The notes: generated from the sequence alone by a model not told the origin. A stretch of 64,000 nt of DNA from Amblyornis subalaris (GCA_018881555.1 JACAXG010000131.1:1116001-1180000), one strand, 5' to 3'; positions 52,151-64,000 are shown, counted from the stretch's first letter. Made by a program: numbers and translations.

Positions 52151-53117
52151 GAATATTAATTGACTGCTATGCAGGCATTTATGTGCAACCATGGAGCTAT
52201 TAATTATATCTCTGAAATCTAATTTGAGATCTAGATCCACTATCAAATTGCAATTATAGAAATACTGCAACCCAGTGCTGTTCCCCTCACCCAGATGCTG
52301 ATGTGATGCAAAGTACCTTGGGTTGTCCAGTGGGTGGCCTTCAACTGTCCACAGGCTGGCATCCCTGACGTCTGTAGGTGTCCTTCACTTCCTGTTGTTC
52401 TTTAATTCTATTCTTCATTTTCCATTCTTCTGAGCCCAGCTTTTTCCTTCCCTTGCACCCCATTTTCTCCTCTCAAACTCCTCCCAAATAAGCAGTCACT
52501 TCCTGATTCCATTTCCTCCTTTGAACCTAATTGTGCTTCTTGTGTATTCAAACCATGATATTTCTGAGCAGTCCCATGGCACACTTGTCCCTGTATGGTA
52601 TTGCTGACACAGTGAGTGCCATTGCAACCCAAATCAGCCCTGCCATTTTCCAGGTCACTCTGATTGTATTTGTTTTACCATACCCAGCCACTTGACATAA
52701 TTATTCTGCTTTAGCCTTGATTCTCCCGGTAGAACACAAGCAGGTTCTTATCTTGTGTGCCAGCAGTTTGCATACCAGAGCAGCAGAGTAACTTGTTTCA
52801 CATTTCTGCTTTGGGTATGTAAAGTGAAACGTAGAAGTTCCCTTTTAAGGACTTTGTTACCATGAAGCCTCTTCATCCCACAGGCTTGCTTGGTGGAAGT
52901 TTGAAATATTAGATGTGTATCCATCAGCATGGCTTCCATGGATTTATGTGTTGCTTTTTCAATAATTTGATTCAGAATTTTTCCCTGGATCAAATGAGGT
53001 CAATGGTTCAAATGCTCCTTTAGTTCCCTTTTTAGACAGAAGTTCCATATCTGTCTTCCCAAAGCTTTAAATTACTTGTGTGTGATGATTGCCTTCNTGA
53101 AGTTGGTTGTTAGAATA

Positions 53118-53232
53118 ATGGAATCAGAGAATTGCAAGGGATCTTAAAGATCCTGTAGTTCCAATAGGCAGGCATGAGACCCAGTAGAACAGATTGCTCA
53201 GAGCCTCGTCCAGCCTGGCCTTGAACTTTGAT
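53118..53232 (-). mobile_element. Short CR1 LINE 3' end
   Basis: Reads ggaatcagagaattgcaagg and gcctcgtccagcctggcctt. Confidence 0.7.
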
Positions 53233-53793
53233 CAGGGTTCAAACATTTGCTCAATTAGTTCTTTAAGTATTGGTTGTGAATATCATCAGCCTTGACTCCA
53301 CCTCTGTCATCCCACTATTGTAGTTAACACCATTCACATGGACATTTATTGCATTTCCCTTCTGGCTGAACAGGGGTTTAAATTTCACTGCCTGGATTAT
53401 GCCCATGTCTGTGCAGCTTTAGGAGAGAGAAACAGCAAAAAGCTTTTACATTATGATGTTCTCATATTCTCAGCCTCACAGACCTTTTTCTTGCTTGTCC
53501 TCTGCTCTGTGGAAAGCAAACACCTTGGGTCAGTGAAGTGCCACTCCCACAGAGCCAGAGAGTGTTTACCAGGAAACTTACTGTTTGCCAAAGTAATTTT
53601 TCTTTAATATTCCATATTGTACAAGCAGGGCATTTTTTCATCTTCTCCAAGGATACTTTTAGTGCCAAGCAACAAATCACAAGCTCTGCTCAGGTTATCA
53701 AATAATCAAGTTAAGGTATATTTACTTTAAAAGAATGTCATCATCTGAGAGCCTGAGTTTAAGAGCAAACTGCTACTTGTTTCCTTGATCAAC

Positions 53794-53798
53794 TTTTT

Positions 53799-53862
<64 letters not shown>

Positions 53863-54148
53863 TTTCTTTCTTTCTCTTTCTTTCTTTTTTTCTTTCTTTC
53901 TTTCTCTTTCTTTCTTTTTTTCTTTCTTTCTTTCTTTCTCTTTCTTTCTCTTTCTTTTTCTTTCTTTCTTTTTTCTTTCTTTCTCTTTCTTTCTTTCTTG
54001 CTTTTTCTTTCTCTTTCTCTTTCTCTTTCTCTTTCTCTTTCTCTTTCTCTTTCTCTTTCTTTTCCTTCCTTCCTTCCTTCCTTCTTTCCTTCCTTCCTTC
54101 CTTCCTTCCTTCCTCCCTCTTCCTCCTCTTTCCTTCTCCTCATTCTTC
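53794..54148. repeat. Long pyrimidine microsatellite, (TTTC)n grading into (TTTCTC)n and (TTCC)n
   Basis: About 350 bp in which the plus strand is almost entirely T and C, a pure polypurine/polypyrimidine tract. The first 70 bp are perfect TTTC; the middle has alternating TTTC and TTTCTC; the end is TTCC. It produces long spurious ORFs of Ser/Phe/Leu on one strand and Lys/Arg/Glu on the other. Such tracts can form triplex (H-DNA) and are often misassembled in length. Confidence 0.95.
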
Positions 54149-54536
54149 TAGTGCTGCTGATACCGATTTCCACCACCTCCATGTACACAGACGGCTCTGA
54201 TGGCTCGTCTGAAAACCTGGTAATTCCCAACTGGCTCCTGACTCGATTTCCTGGCTGGTTTTCATACCTTTTTTTTTTTCTTTTTACATTNCAGTGTTGA
54301 TGTGTTCCTTTCAAAAAAGTTACTGATACATGTATCTCAACATTACTTAATGTCTCTGTGTTTACTTTGCTGACCCTCTACGAACTTTCCATCTGCTCCT
54401 TTCCAGCAGTAGGAGTCAAGGGTAAGCACCTGAGTCGTGGATATCAGGAACACAGGCAGCCAAACCCTGGCACACATCTGGACAGAGCTCCAGATTGCAG
54501 AGTGATGGGATTGCACTCATTCTCGAGGNAAATTCA

Positions 54537-54718
54537 AAGCTGGCACAGGTTNCCCAGAGAAGCTGTGGCTGCCCCATCCCTGGAAGTGTTCAAGGCCAGG
54601 CTGGAAGAGGCTTGGAGAAACCTGGTCTAGTGGAAGGTGTCCCTCCCCATGGCAGGGGGATGGAAGGANATGATCTTCAAGGTCCCTTCCAACATTTAAT
54701 ATTCTATGATTCTCTGAT
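54537..54718 (+). mobile_element. CR1 LINE 3' fragment
   Basis: Reads agaagctgtggctgcccc, gtgttcaaggccaggctgga and the end ttctatgattctctgat. Confidence 0.85.
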
Positions 54719-54936
54719 ATTTTTACAACACCATTGCCCCTGGATTGACAACCTGGAGCCTCAGGGCTCCGAAGAATTCCTTGCAGAATGACAAAGCACA
54801 GGATNACCAGCCTGGCCTTGCAATATCCAGTGATGTAACTAAGACCCGATCTTTTAGTTTACCAGCAACAAAGTGGTATTTGCATTTGAGGAAAAATGGT
54901 AATTTTTAGTGACACTGAAACGTCAGCTGCTCAGTT

Positions 54937-54953
54937 TTCCACCAGAGGGCACT
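54937..54953 (+). promoter_or_regulatory. CTCF-like motif
   Basis: The sequence ccaccagagggcac (54939-54952) fits the CTCF core consensus CCASYAGRKGGC at each position. Motif match only; occupancy unknown. Confidence 0.5.
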
Positions 54954-55539
54954 CCTATATTTTCAATGAAGTTTGTGAACACGACTGAGCAGTTTTGTGT
55001 GGGCTCCGTGTGTGTGTGTGGTGCAGTTCCAGCTGTGACAGGGCAAGGGGAAAATTCAGGACAGAACGACCTTGTGGCACATCTGCCAGCACTGTCTATC
55101 ACCTGGCACCTCCACTGCCACCCGACGGGGCACAGCAAGGNTTCAGCACCCACATGTGTCAGGCTGATGCACACAAAATAAATAATTGGTTCATACACGC
55201 AGTGTCTGATGTGGCCAGGACATGACCCAGTTTAGTTGAGGGATCTGTGTCTTCCTCCTCAGGAGGAACAAGGCCACCTTGTGTCACCAGAGTTGGTACC
55301 AGATTTCAGCATTTTCTGTGGAATATTCCATCCCCTGCACAGTCCTGTGATTTTATCCTTGTTCATGATATGTATTGTTATAAAAATTAAACCACTTCGA
55401 CAATAGATGCAGCTTGGGTGGATTGTGTAGTTTCGATGCTCAATAATTTATATCAATATACAATAAAATAACAACTATCTGCAGTCAAATCTGTAGAAAC
55501 TGAAGAATCTGTTAGTTTATCTGATTCTGTCCCTGTCAG

Positions 55540-55585
55540 AGACATATATTATATATATATATATCCCAATATATTTGTATATATC
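55540..55585. repeat. AT dinucleotide-rich tract
   Basis: An (AT)n run with tatatatatatat, then related atatatttgtatatat. Simple sequence. Confidence 0.7.
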
Positions 55586-56423
55586 CCTATCAAATATTAT
55601 AGGGGGTTTTGACCCTTTTTTAGCTTTTTTTTTTACTTATTTTTAGAATGATATTTCAATTCAAGCAGTTTGTTTATTGATGACAGAAGAGAAAGCATGA
55701 TATTTGGGGAAAAAATAAAAAAGCCAAGGCTCTTTGAAAAAAAAAATGCTTCACAAAATTAGATATTTGTTTTATCTACACATACAAGAGTAAACCACCT
55801 TTCTTAACAGGCTCTGTCAAGTCTGAATTACTTCTTAAGGATTTATTAAAGCTAAGTTCACTCTTTAGCTCCTGCAATAGTTGGCAAAGGCAGTTGAGGG
55901 AGGAAACAAGCTCTTCTGGTAATTTGACCAAAATACACGAACAAAGTCAACAGAGATTGGAACTACGATGCACCAAACAGTTTTACATGTTCTGGCACCT
56001 TGTCAGAAGTGACAGATTCTCACAGCAACTCGTAAAAGGATCAGGTAAATACTTTTTGCCCTTCCTCTAAAGTCAGTGAGAGGGAACAGCCTGAAATCCG
56101 ACTGTCACACTCAGCTCTGCTCCAAAGAAACATCTCTGTTAAACTGCACCAAGGAGAGCCAGGCTGAGCTAACACAGGTGCACNTGTCCTTTTTCCAATC
56201 CTTTCTTCTCAGTTGTATTTTTCCTATGGACATCTTTGTCATGTTTTTTTTTTCTGTCATGGTTTTTTTGCCCACTAGCTGGAAGAGGTGCTTATGGAAT
56301 CACTGCTCTTCACTGGCCCTACAGATGTCACACAGCTGTGACCTGCTGGTCTAGTCTGAAAGAGGTTAAATAATAGAGAAAAGCCAGGCAGCTTTTAGTT
56401 ACAAAGGCATTTGTAATAAGATT

Positions 56424-56466
56424 TTTAGGGTCCCTTCCAACCCCGGCCATTCTAGGACTGTATGAA
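56424..56466 (+). mobile_element. Minimal CR1 3' end
   Basis: Only agggtcccttccaaccccgg and ccattctaggactgtatga remain. Confidence 0.55.
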
Positions 56467-58379
56467 GGTGACTTTGGCTGCCTGGTTCTGTGGTGACACC
56501 TCTGCCCTGTGCTCCAGCAAATGCATCAGCCACTGTCTGCTCTGGCCAAGCTCACCATGCAGAATGTGATCAAAGGGAGGTCAAGGATATGAGTGTGGGA
56601 TGTAGCAGATGACCTCTGTGCTTTTAGGATTTGAATNTGGGGAAACTAACTAGTTTGTCTGATGGGACCAGTCACTTCTCTTCTCTGGAGTGTTTTGACG
56701 CTGACACTCAGTGTGCGCCTTAAACTTCTTCTTTTGACCCACTGCAGAAAATGTCTCAGTGTTTAACCACCTGTCAGCATCTCCATTATTCAGTCCTGTG
56801 TTTTTTCAGCCAGAACCCTTTTGNTCTGCAGACCCCTCACCTCCCAGCTCCACCCCAGCCAGGCCTGCTGTCATTAAAATCAACCCCACTGTAGCTACAG
56901 CTTTCTTGAATCTGCAGATGATGAGGAAGACCTGTCCCTGCAAGAGCATGACCCAGACTGCTGGAGTGGAGTGGGATTTATCTCACCCAGCTCTAGAAGC
57001 CAGGGCTCTACTTCAAAGTCATTCTCCTTATGCTGCTTTTAGAGGTAATGGAGGCACTTCAGGTCTGCCTTTTACCTCCTTTTCTTACAGCAGGTGCCTG
57101 ACACAGGCTGGATGAGCATATAAGGTAAATGACTGCCTTGACATCACCAAGAATTAAAAAAAAAAAAGGCATTATATGAGTCAAATCATTCTCTATTCTA
57201 TATCTCTTTCAGGGTAAGTTGAGGAAAACAATTGTTTTGNGGAGAGCTGTAGGGGAGGGTTGTAAGGATATGAATGTTATCTCTATGATACCATGTGTCT
57301 AGGATAACTTTTTGGCTCTTAACGACACTGGTTTGGCTCTGGTCAGTATAGATGAACTCTCCCTCTTGAGCTATGTCTTCAGAATTGCTGATAATGAAGG
57401 GCCTTTGGCATTATTAATGTCTCAACCAAGCCAAGGCTTTTCTGGAACGTGATGCAATTTGGTATAAGCCAAAATAGTGCCAAGGACTAAGATTACAAAG
57501 GTACAGAAAACCACATCAGTCCTCAGACCCCTGTTCTGACTCCCTGTAACCTGTCAGTACNGACAGAGGGAAAAAAGAATGGATGGAAAGGTTTCAGGGG
57601 AAGATCTATAAAAAAAGGCCTGAAGTTAAGAATAGATTCAGGTCATGCCATGGAGAAAGCATTTACTCTTCCTGCCNTAGAATGCCATCAGTGATGGACC
57701 AACAGTGTGTTTGTGTATCCTCTAAAATACACAGGGGATGTGTTAGACTGCAATGGACACGTGATTCATCTTCTCATCTTCTCACCAGTGTGTTGCCTTT
57801 GGAGCCTGTCTGGTGGTGTCTTCATGGGAATGATTTAAATGTGCTGTGCTTCCTCTGTGAGAAGCAATGCAAAATCACACCTGTCCACTTTCTTCAGCTG
57901 CTTAGCTACTCGCAACTACCTCTTACACAGGTAGTACACACCTCTCCTATTCCTGCCTGCATCTCAGGGCTGTTTTTAGAGTGCACTGCAGTGGTTGATG
58001 TGTTTCCACATCATGAGGAGAGACAACACTGCACATGCCATATGTATTCCATAGACGTGGAATATTCAGGCATGCTGCACAATTGCTATGTTGTCTTTGA
58101 AACTTGCCTGCTGCTTCCCCAGAACTGAGCTGATACACTCATTCATGTTGATACTCCTGAAGTTTTCACGGGCAAACTCCTTTGCTTTGGTTGAACCCAG
58201 CAGCTGTGTGGTCCCTCTTGGCTAACCAGTGTCTTCAGTGCTCAGCCTGTACAATCTTGTTTCNTATTAACTGTTCATGGGTGGGCTGGCTGACAATTAT
58301 GGCTCATTAGGGGATGGTTTAGCCTAAATGGTCTTGTTATTTGTCGTTATTTCCTTAAAGAAGCAGAAAGGCAACCCAC

Positions 58380-59045
58380 GGATTGTGCATCACCTCCTGG
58401 CAGGATGAGCCTCTTGCTCCCACCCACGGAGGGCAAAGCGGGTCCGATGCTGCGGTTCCTGGCGTGAACAAAGACAGCTGGGGCTCAGGGGAGATGCTTT
58501 GTGCAGAGGATGAGATCAGGCTCAGACATCGAGCTGCTTGGGGCGATGCATTATTAAATGCTATCTGCCGATANGCTGCTTCTGTAGAAGCTGATTAATG
58601 ACATCCTACTTTATTATTCCCTATCTTTTATCTCCACCTTGTTTCACAGATGTAGCTGGCAGTACACGGCGCTAACCACAGGCCCGTGGCACTCATTAGG
58701 TGGTGGCTGCTCCTCACAAGAGCCATCAGACGTGCCATTCCCGTTCCTGATTTCGCTAACGATGCTGNTTAACACGTTGCTCTGTTGCTGTTCAGGCAAC
58801 CTACACAACATGGTCTTGTCAGCCTTGAACGAGCTTATCTCTTACTTATCATTTCCTTTGACACCATCCTCTGATAATCTGAGAGATAAATACATGACAG
58901 ACTCTGCGATGTATTCCCCTGGCACTGAAATCTTAGCGGTAGCTCTGTAGAGGGGTTTCATCTAACGAGTGCTTCTTTTGACCTGTTTCCTATTTCATTC
59001 GAGTGTTGCAGCTGCAGATCTTAAGGCACATTTAAGCCAGAAACA
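58380..59045. other. Non-repetitive block with homeodomain-type motifs, possible conserved noncoding element
   Basis: A stretch free of CR1 between repeat-rich segments. It contains gcattattaaatgc, agctgattaatgacatcc and ctttattattcc within 70 bp (58546-58620), AT-core sites like those of homeodomain proteins. The short ORFs across it look accidental. This is an impression from composition; conservation could not be tested. Confidence 0.25.
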
Positions 59046-59510
59046 CAATCTTGTTTAGCTGTTCCCCNTACCTCAGGAAGAGCTGGGTCTTTGTGTGAAT
59101 GTGGGTGTTTAATTCTAGCAGCTCAGGGCAGGTGCAGGGTACAGCCAAGTCAAGCACATCCAGTTGCTTGAGATCCTGTTTTTAGCTTAGATGTTGCAAT
59201 TAGAGGAGAGCAGTTACCTCCTCTAAGGGAAAATTGACCAGAGGAATATTTTTCTGCTGGGTTAGTGCCCTGGTTTATATCATCAAGAGTTAATNAGGCA
59301 CCAGGACACTTTAGTGGAAGACAGCTAAAACTGCCTTGATTATTTCTTATTGCAACCAGATGTGGATTTGGTGAGGAGGGAGAAGAAGGGGTGGATTAGG
59401 GAAATGTAGCATCTTCTTGGTAGTGGTGGTAATGGTGTGAGCCTTGTGTGAGCAAGGGGTGATTCTGTCCCTAGCCCTGAGGCTGTACCTGATCCTGGGA
59501 GCTCCATGTT

Positions 59511-59703
59511 CACCACTAAACCATGTCCCTAAGCTCCACATCTGCACATTTTTTGTGATTCCACCATTTTCCTGGGCAGTCTGTTTCAACGTTTGATCAG
59601 CCNTTCAGTGAAGAATTTTTCCCCAATATCTAATCTAAACCTCTCCTGGCAGAACTTGAGAACATTTCCTCTTGTCCTGAATTGTCCTGAATTATTCCTT
59701 TCT
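59511..59703 (-). mobile_element. CR1 LINE fragment, 3' end lost
   Basis: Reads caccactaaaccatgtccct, cctgggcagtctgtttcaac, ttttccccaatatctaatct and catttcctcttgtcctgaat. Confidence 0.7.
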
Positions 59704-60061
59704 GTGGCTGGCTGTCTCAGTACCAGCCAGGCTGTGGATGGTTTTCTGCCAGGTTAGGAAAAGAAATCAGTTAATTAAGGAGGAAATGGAGTGGTGGCAC
59801 TGGGGATGATCTTCCCCTTTTGAAAGTGGTAACCTGAGTAACCCATACCAGGTAACTTCACTTTCATGGTGTTGTCAGAACAGCATTAACAGTAAAAATT
59901 ATGGGAAAATTTACAAAAGTTTAATTTTTTTGATACAGAGCTTCTAGTACATGATAATCCCAGCAAACTCTGGCCAAACGTATTATAGGCAGAGTGGTAA
60001 ATGGCCAGTCCCTGCCACTTGCAGCTGAGAAAGTAAGAGGTGTTTTATTAACATATTACAG

Positions 60062-60250
60062 CAAGTGCTGGTTTGTGGACAAGCTGAGACTGAGATTAAA
60101 GCATCCCTACAGACAGCTCAGGGAGAAATACAGCTGCTTAAATCCAAATGTGTGGTCCTTACTTCCTCTGATAGCACTGCCATGCCAAGGGAAATCTTTA
60201 ACCCTTGTGTGTCCCCCAGCATGGAGCGAGTGGGAGGATTAAAACTTTGA
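60062..60250 (+). other. Weak candidate coding exon (coiled-coil-like), unassigned
   Basis: After an acceptor-like cag with a good branch site (tattaac) the reading frame gives QAETEIKASLQTAQGEIQLL, an amphipathic coiled-coil-like stretch, and continues to TGA at 60248-60250. No donor site is obvious, so it would be a last exon. I do not recognise the protein, and it may be chance. Confidence 0.2.
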
Positions 60251-60590
60251 TTCCTGTTAGACTGAAATAGGTCACTTCTTACCCAATCTTTTGTTGCAAT
60301 TAACATCTAATTTGGAGACACCTTCCTCTTGTGTAAGTCACTTCGTGGGCAGCCTGGGTGCCAAACAGAGGATTGTGGGTGCCACAGCTGGATTTCAGTG
60401 TGAAAAGCATCAGGTTCTGGAGCATTTCTTGGATCAGCTGAGGCACAGATGTTCCCTGAACCCTATATGATCTCAACAGTACAGACCTTTTGTTTTCTTT
60501 TCCAGCTGCAAAATGGTAAAATGATAATCTAAAAATATATAAAACTATCTGTAGATTATTTCTGTTTTCTTTAAATTTTGTCTTTCCTAG

Positions 60591-60664
60591 CTGTTCAGCA
60601 ATCTGATGCAGCAGAGCAGGTGGACACAGACATAAAATCANGAAATTCATCTGAAAACAGCCCA
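60591..60664 (+). other. Weak candidate internal exon, unassigned
   Basis: A 74 bp segment bounded by a strong polypyrimidine acceptor (tttgtctttcctag) and a good donor (ccagtaagag). It is open in one frame (VQQSDAAEQVDTDIKS, then an N-containing codon NGA that could be Arg, Gly or stop). It may be linked to the candidate at 60062 or unrelated. Confidence 0.2.
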
Positions 60665-61749
60665 GTAAGAGTTAGTACAATGTCCATTTCTTCATTGTAT
60701 AACACTTATCTAAAAAGCTTATCTATGGCTAACTGTTGCANGAAAATCAATAAGGATTATCTCCACACAAGTAGAAAAGGCAGCACCTTTCTGCTCAGAT
60801 GATTAATATTTCAAGTACAACAGTCCCAATTTCTTTTTTAAGGTCATTATAAAGCCTATTGCATTTTTATGATGTCTTTACTTTTGCAGAATAAAATAAA
60901 ACCCTGATTGATGCAGACTGGATAGTCTGGAACAAGATACAATACAGTAGGTAGCAGATATTAAAAAAAAAAAACCGTAAAGGATTAGGAAGTTATTATA
61001 GGTCTTGCCATCCTTGGAATGCATTGCCAATTAGTTAAAATTTGCTTATTTTATTCAGATGAACACACACTTCTTTCCTTTCAACTTCCTCTTCCAGAGA
61101 AAAAAATGTTACTTTAAAGCATGCACATTATCTTTTTTTTTCAATTTTGAGAAAAGTCTGTTGCCTCATGCAGCCAGGAGAGTTAAAGTGAACAGCAATC
61201 CATGGTTTCAGGAGGGATTCTTCAAAATTTTTCCATCCTCTCCATTGAAACATCATTGTAACACTTTAAAACGTCTAATCAATCCAAGCTCTAGACACAC
61301 ATTAGGAGTGTACTGCAAGTTTTTTTGCTTTGCAGGTTTAAAAAAAACCTTTAAATTCTGAAAAATAAGTGAATCAAGACTTACAACATGGGAGAGGTGT
61401 AAAATCCATCCACCCATCTTACAGCTCCGCGAGGGCTGCAGTAGGAATAAGAATATCCACAAGTTTCATAACTAGCGATGATACATTTTAAAAATGGCAT
61501 TAAAGTTTCTGTTTCAGCGCTAAAAGGATGTCATGGCTGTTGGACATCAAATCTGGAGAAAGCACAAGATTCATTCTTCCTGCCACAAGATCTTTCCAAC
61601 TGCCATTAATGGACATTCTGTTTGTAATGGCAAGAGACAGGACGCTGCCTTGGCTGGACTGTGCATATCAGCGAGTTCCACTATTCCTGTTACAACATTG
61701 CACAAGTGAGACAGTTCTTGCAGTTAGAAACTTTAAACTAATTTGTGGT

Positions 61750-61819
61750 CAGGCAGTTGGACTAGGTAGGTCCCTTTTAACTGAATTTATCCTATCCTAT
61801 CCTATCCTATCCTATCCTA
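61750..61819 (+). mobile_element. CR1-like 3' end with (CCTAT)n tail
   Basis: Reads aggcagttggactaggtagg and tcccttttaactgaatt, a CR1-like terminus. It is followed by six or so copies of the pentamer CCTAT at 61788-61819 in place of the usual ATTCTATG repeat. Confidence 0.5.
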
Positions 61820-62284
61820 AAATGTGGACTTTTCCACAGTGAACCAGGGGCTCATTGTATGGGACATAACTCAGGCCCTGTCCCAGAGCACCCAGCTGTC
61901 TGCAAGGTTCTTCATCAGGAGTAGGTAAGATAGAGGAATGGGAAATAACCCCTTTCCGTGGGCCCTCCCGTGGCATCTCCTTGTTTGCTCTGGATCCTTG
62001 GTAAAGGTAGGAAGGGTATCAATTTCCCCTTGAAAGGTGAAAGCAAGTAGGAACAGGATGTGCTGGGAGGAATGCCTCCTCTGCTGTGGGGATTCCAGTG
62101 ACCACAGGGATCTATCAGGGACCAGGCAAATTGCCTTGCAATATGTTATGAAGTGAATATTGTAATGTCTTTTAAGTCTTTTATGAGCTGTGCCTGGTTG
62201 CAACATGACCCTTTCACAATCAGTTACTAAACATTTCTCATGCCCCAGAAACATCAGCAGCTGGGCCTCACACAAAGCAATGGC

Positions 62285-62900
62285 TGTAGAGCACATGGCA
62301 CAGGATTGTGTCCAGGCAGTTCTGGAATATCCCCAATGAGGGACACTCCACACCCTCTTTGGTCTCTGTTCAGTGCTCGGGCACTGCCCAGCAAAGAAGT
62401 TGTTCCTCATGATCAGGCAGAATTTCCTGGGNGTCAGTTCCTGCCCATTCCTCTTGTGNCATTGCTGGGCCCCACAGAGCANAGNNTGGTCCCTGCTCTG
62501 AGCCCTCCCTGCACACAGGGACACACAGGGATGGGATCCCCTCTCAGCCGTCTCCTCTCNAGGCTGAACAGCCCCAGNTCCNTCAGCCTTCCCTTGTAAN
62601 GGAGATGCTCCAATCCCTTCATCATCTTTGTTCCTGGACCTGCTCCAGGACCTCCATGTCTCTCTCTTGACCCAAGGAGCCCAGAACTGGACACAGCACT
62701 CCAGATGTGCCTCACAGGACTGAGCAGAGGGGCGGGATCACCTTCCTCAACCTGCTGGGAATGCTTTTCCTAATGCACCCAGAATACCATTAGACTTCTT
62801 GGCCCCCAGGGCACACTTTTGGCTCATGGACATCCTATCATCCACCAGGACCACCAGGTCCTTCTTTGCAGAGCTGGTCTCCAGCAGGTCAGCCCCTAGC
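62285..62900 (-). mobile_element. CR1 LINE fragment, about 600 bp
   Basis: Reads ggcacaggattgtgtccagg, ttcctcatgatcaggcagaa, cccagaactggacacagcac and ccaccaggaccaccaggtcc, running toward the end of the CR1 reverse-transcriptase ORF. Several Ns fall in it. Confidence 0.85.
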
Positions 62901-63394
62901 AGAAGGTCACGGATATGACACGGAAGAACTGTGCAATTAGCTCTGGGCGTGGGTCCTGTCCCTGTGTGCACACACCTCACTGCCTTGCCAGAGGTCTCTG
63001 TCTCTGGCCCTGCACAGGAGCATCAGGGATGTGTGTGCTCAGCAGCACGGATGTGCCGTGTCTTAGTACTTTCAGCTGAACCACATCTCCTGAGTTTGCT
63101 ACTGGAGCAAGAACAACATCTGCTCACCTGAGTGACTCACTGAGGAGAGTTTGTTTTGGCAAGTTCAGTTCTTGAAGGATCCATGGTGATATTTAATACT
63201 CTACTGGTTACAGAATGACAGGTAAAAAATTTGTTCCATTATCTTCCTGGAGATCTAAATTAGGCTACTTGACCTTTATTCCCTGGGTCAGATGTGTGAT
63301 GGTTGATTTTTACCTTGTTACACTGCTTGTTTCCTCTTATGAGTGACTGAGAAATGANTTCTTGTGGTATGGGTTACAGCAGGAAGGAAGAGAA

Positions 63395-63875
63395 ATCACT
63401 GCAAGAAAGACATTGAGAGGNTGGANTGTGTCCAGAGAAGGGAACAGAGCTGAGGAAGGGTCTGGAGCACCAGGAGCAGCTGAGGGAGCTGAGGGGGCTC
63501 AGCCTCGAGAAAAGGAGGNTCAGGGGGGACCTTTTCACTCTCCACAACTCCCTGACAGGAGGTTGTAGCCGCAGGGGGGTTGGCCTCTTCTCCCAGGTAN
63601 CAAACAATAGAACAAGAGGAAATGGTTTCAAGTTAGGCCAGGGGACGTTTAGATTGGATCTTAGCAAAAANTTTCTTCACAGAAAGTGTTATCAAGCATT
63701 GGAACAGGCTGCCAGGGAAGTGGTGGAATCACCATCCCTGGAAGTGTTCAAGAAATATATACTGGTGGTGCTTAGGGACATGGTTTAGTGGTGGATCTGT
63801 TAGTGTTAGGTAAATGTTTGGACTCAAAGATGTTTGAGGTCCTTTCCAGCCTTAATGATTCTGTGATTTCTGGAC
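63395..63875 (+). mobile_element. CR1 LINE 3' fragment
   Basis: Reads ctgagggagctgagggggct, aggaggttgtagccgcaggg, cattggaacaggctgccagg and the end ttccagccttaatgattctg. Confidence 0.9.
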
Positions 63876-64000
63876 CCATTCTTCATAATAAAGGACTCTT
63901 TCAGGAGTGAGGGTAATGGTTCTGCCCATTTCCTTGTTCATAACAACACTGGATTAACTACTGCAATATTACCATTCTTACTTGGACCTCTGCTAATTAT

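Larger units (their letters stand above)
43377..53793. other. Gene-poor region upstream of the CRISP gene
   Basis: Holds the presumed CRISP promoter and 5' noncoding exon (not located), six CR1 fragments and otherwise unremarkable AT-rich DNA. No coding exon recognised. Confidence 0.5.

Noticed and set aside
53727..54314. Two long ORFs (195 codons minus, 171 codons plus) across the pyrimidine tract
   Set aside because: They are translations of the TTTC/TTCC microsatellite and have no protein meaning.
57583..58128. 181-codon plus-strand ORF rich in cysteine and histidine
   Set aside because: No recognisable domain, no splice context, one N codon; probably a chance open frame, though it is the longest non-repeat ORF outside the known genes.
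61871..62524. 217-codon minus-strand ORF
   Set aside because: Much of it overlaps a CR1 fragment and it contains several unresolved codons.

Overview
The window is nuclear DNA of a bird. Some thirty 3'-truncated CR1 LINE fragments end in the avian terminal (ATTCTRTGA) motif, genes are interrupted by GT-AG introns of 0.1 to 5 kb, and three vertebrate genes lie in an order that matches human 6p12.3. Single N characters are scattered through the sequence, so a few codons are uncertain. I cannot name the species.

Layout. All three genes lie on the minus strand and all have intact, in-phase open reading frames assembled from the exons. (1) About 0.6-9.0 kb: a nine-exon cytochrome P450 family 2 gene (518 codons), placed as CYP2AC-like by position beside RHAG. 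Its first exon carries a tandem duplication of the membrane-anchor segment. (2) About 10.7 kb: a decayed CYP2 last exon, the remnant of an upstream tandem copy. (3) 14.0-26.7 kb: RHAG, ten exons, 419 codons, the Rh-associated glycoprotein (ammonia/CO2 channel of red cells), with a GATA/CACCC promoter and a solo LTR in intron 1. (4) 38.6-43.4 kb: a seven-exon cysteine-rich secretory protein gene (246 codons, 16 cysteines), most like CRISP2. (5) 43.4-64 kb: mostly gene-poor DNA with CR1 fragments, a roughly 350 bp TTTC/TTCC pyrimidine tract, a strong CTCF-like motif, an AT-rich homeobox-motif-bearing block at 58.4-59.0 kb and two weak plus-strand exon candidates near 60 kb.

The three genes are neighbours by ancient synteny rather than partners in a pathway: a microsomal monooxygenase, an erythroid membrane channel and a secreted CAP protein. 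No prokaryote-like system, CRISPR array, tRNA or rRNA is visible. The most notable points are the duplicated P450 signal anchor, the replacement of the second CAP-domain metal-site histidine in the CRISP protein, and the P450 exon relic.
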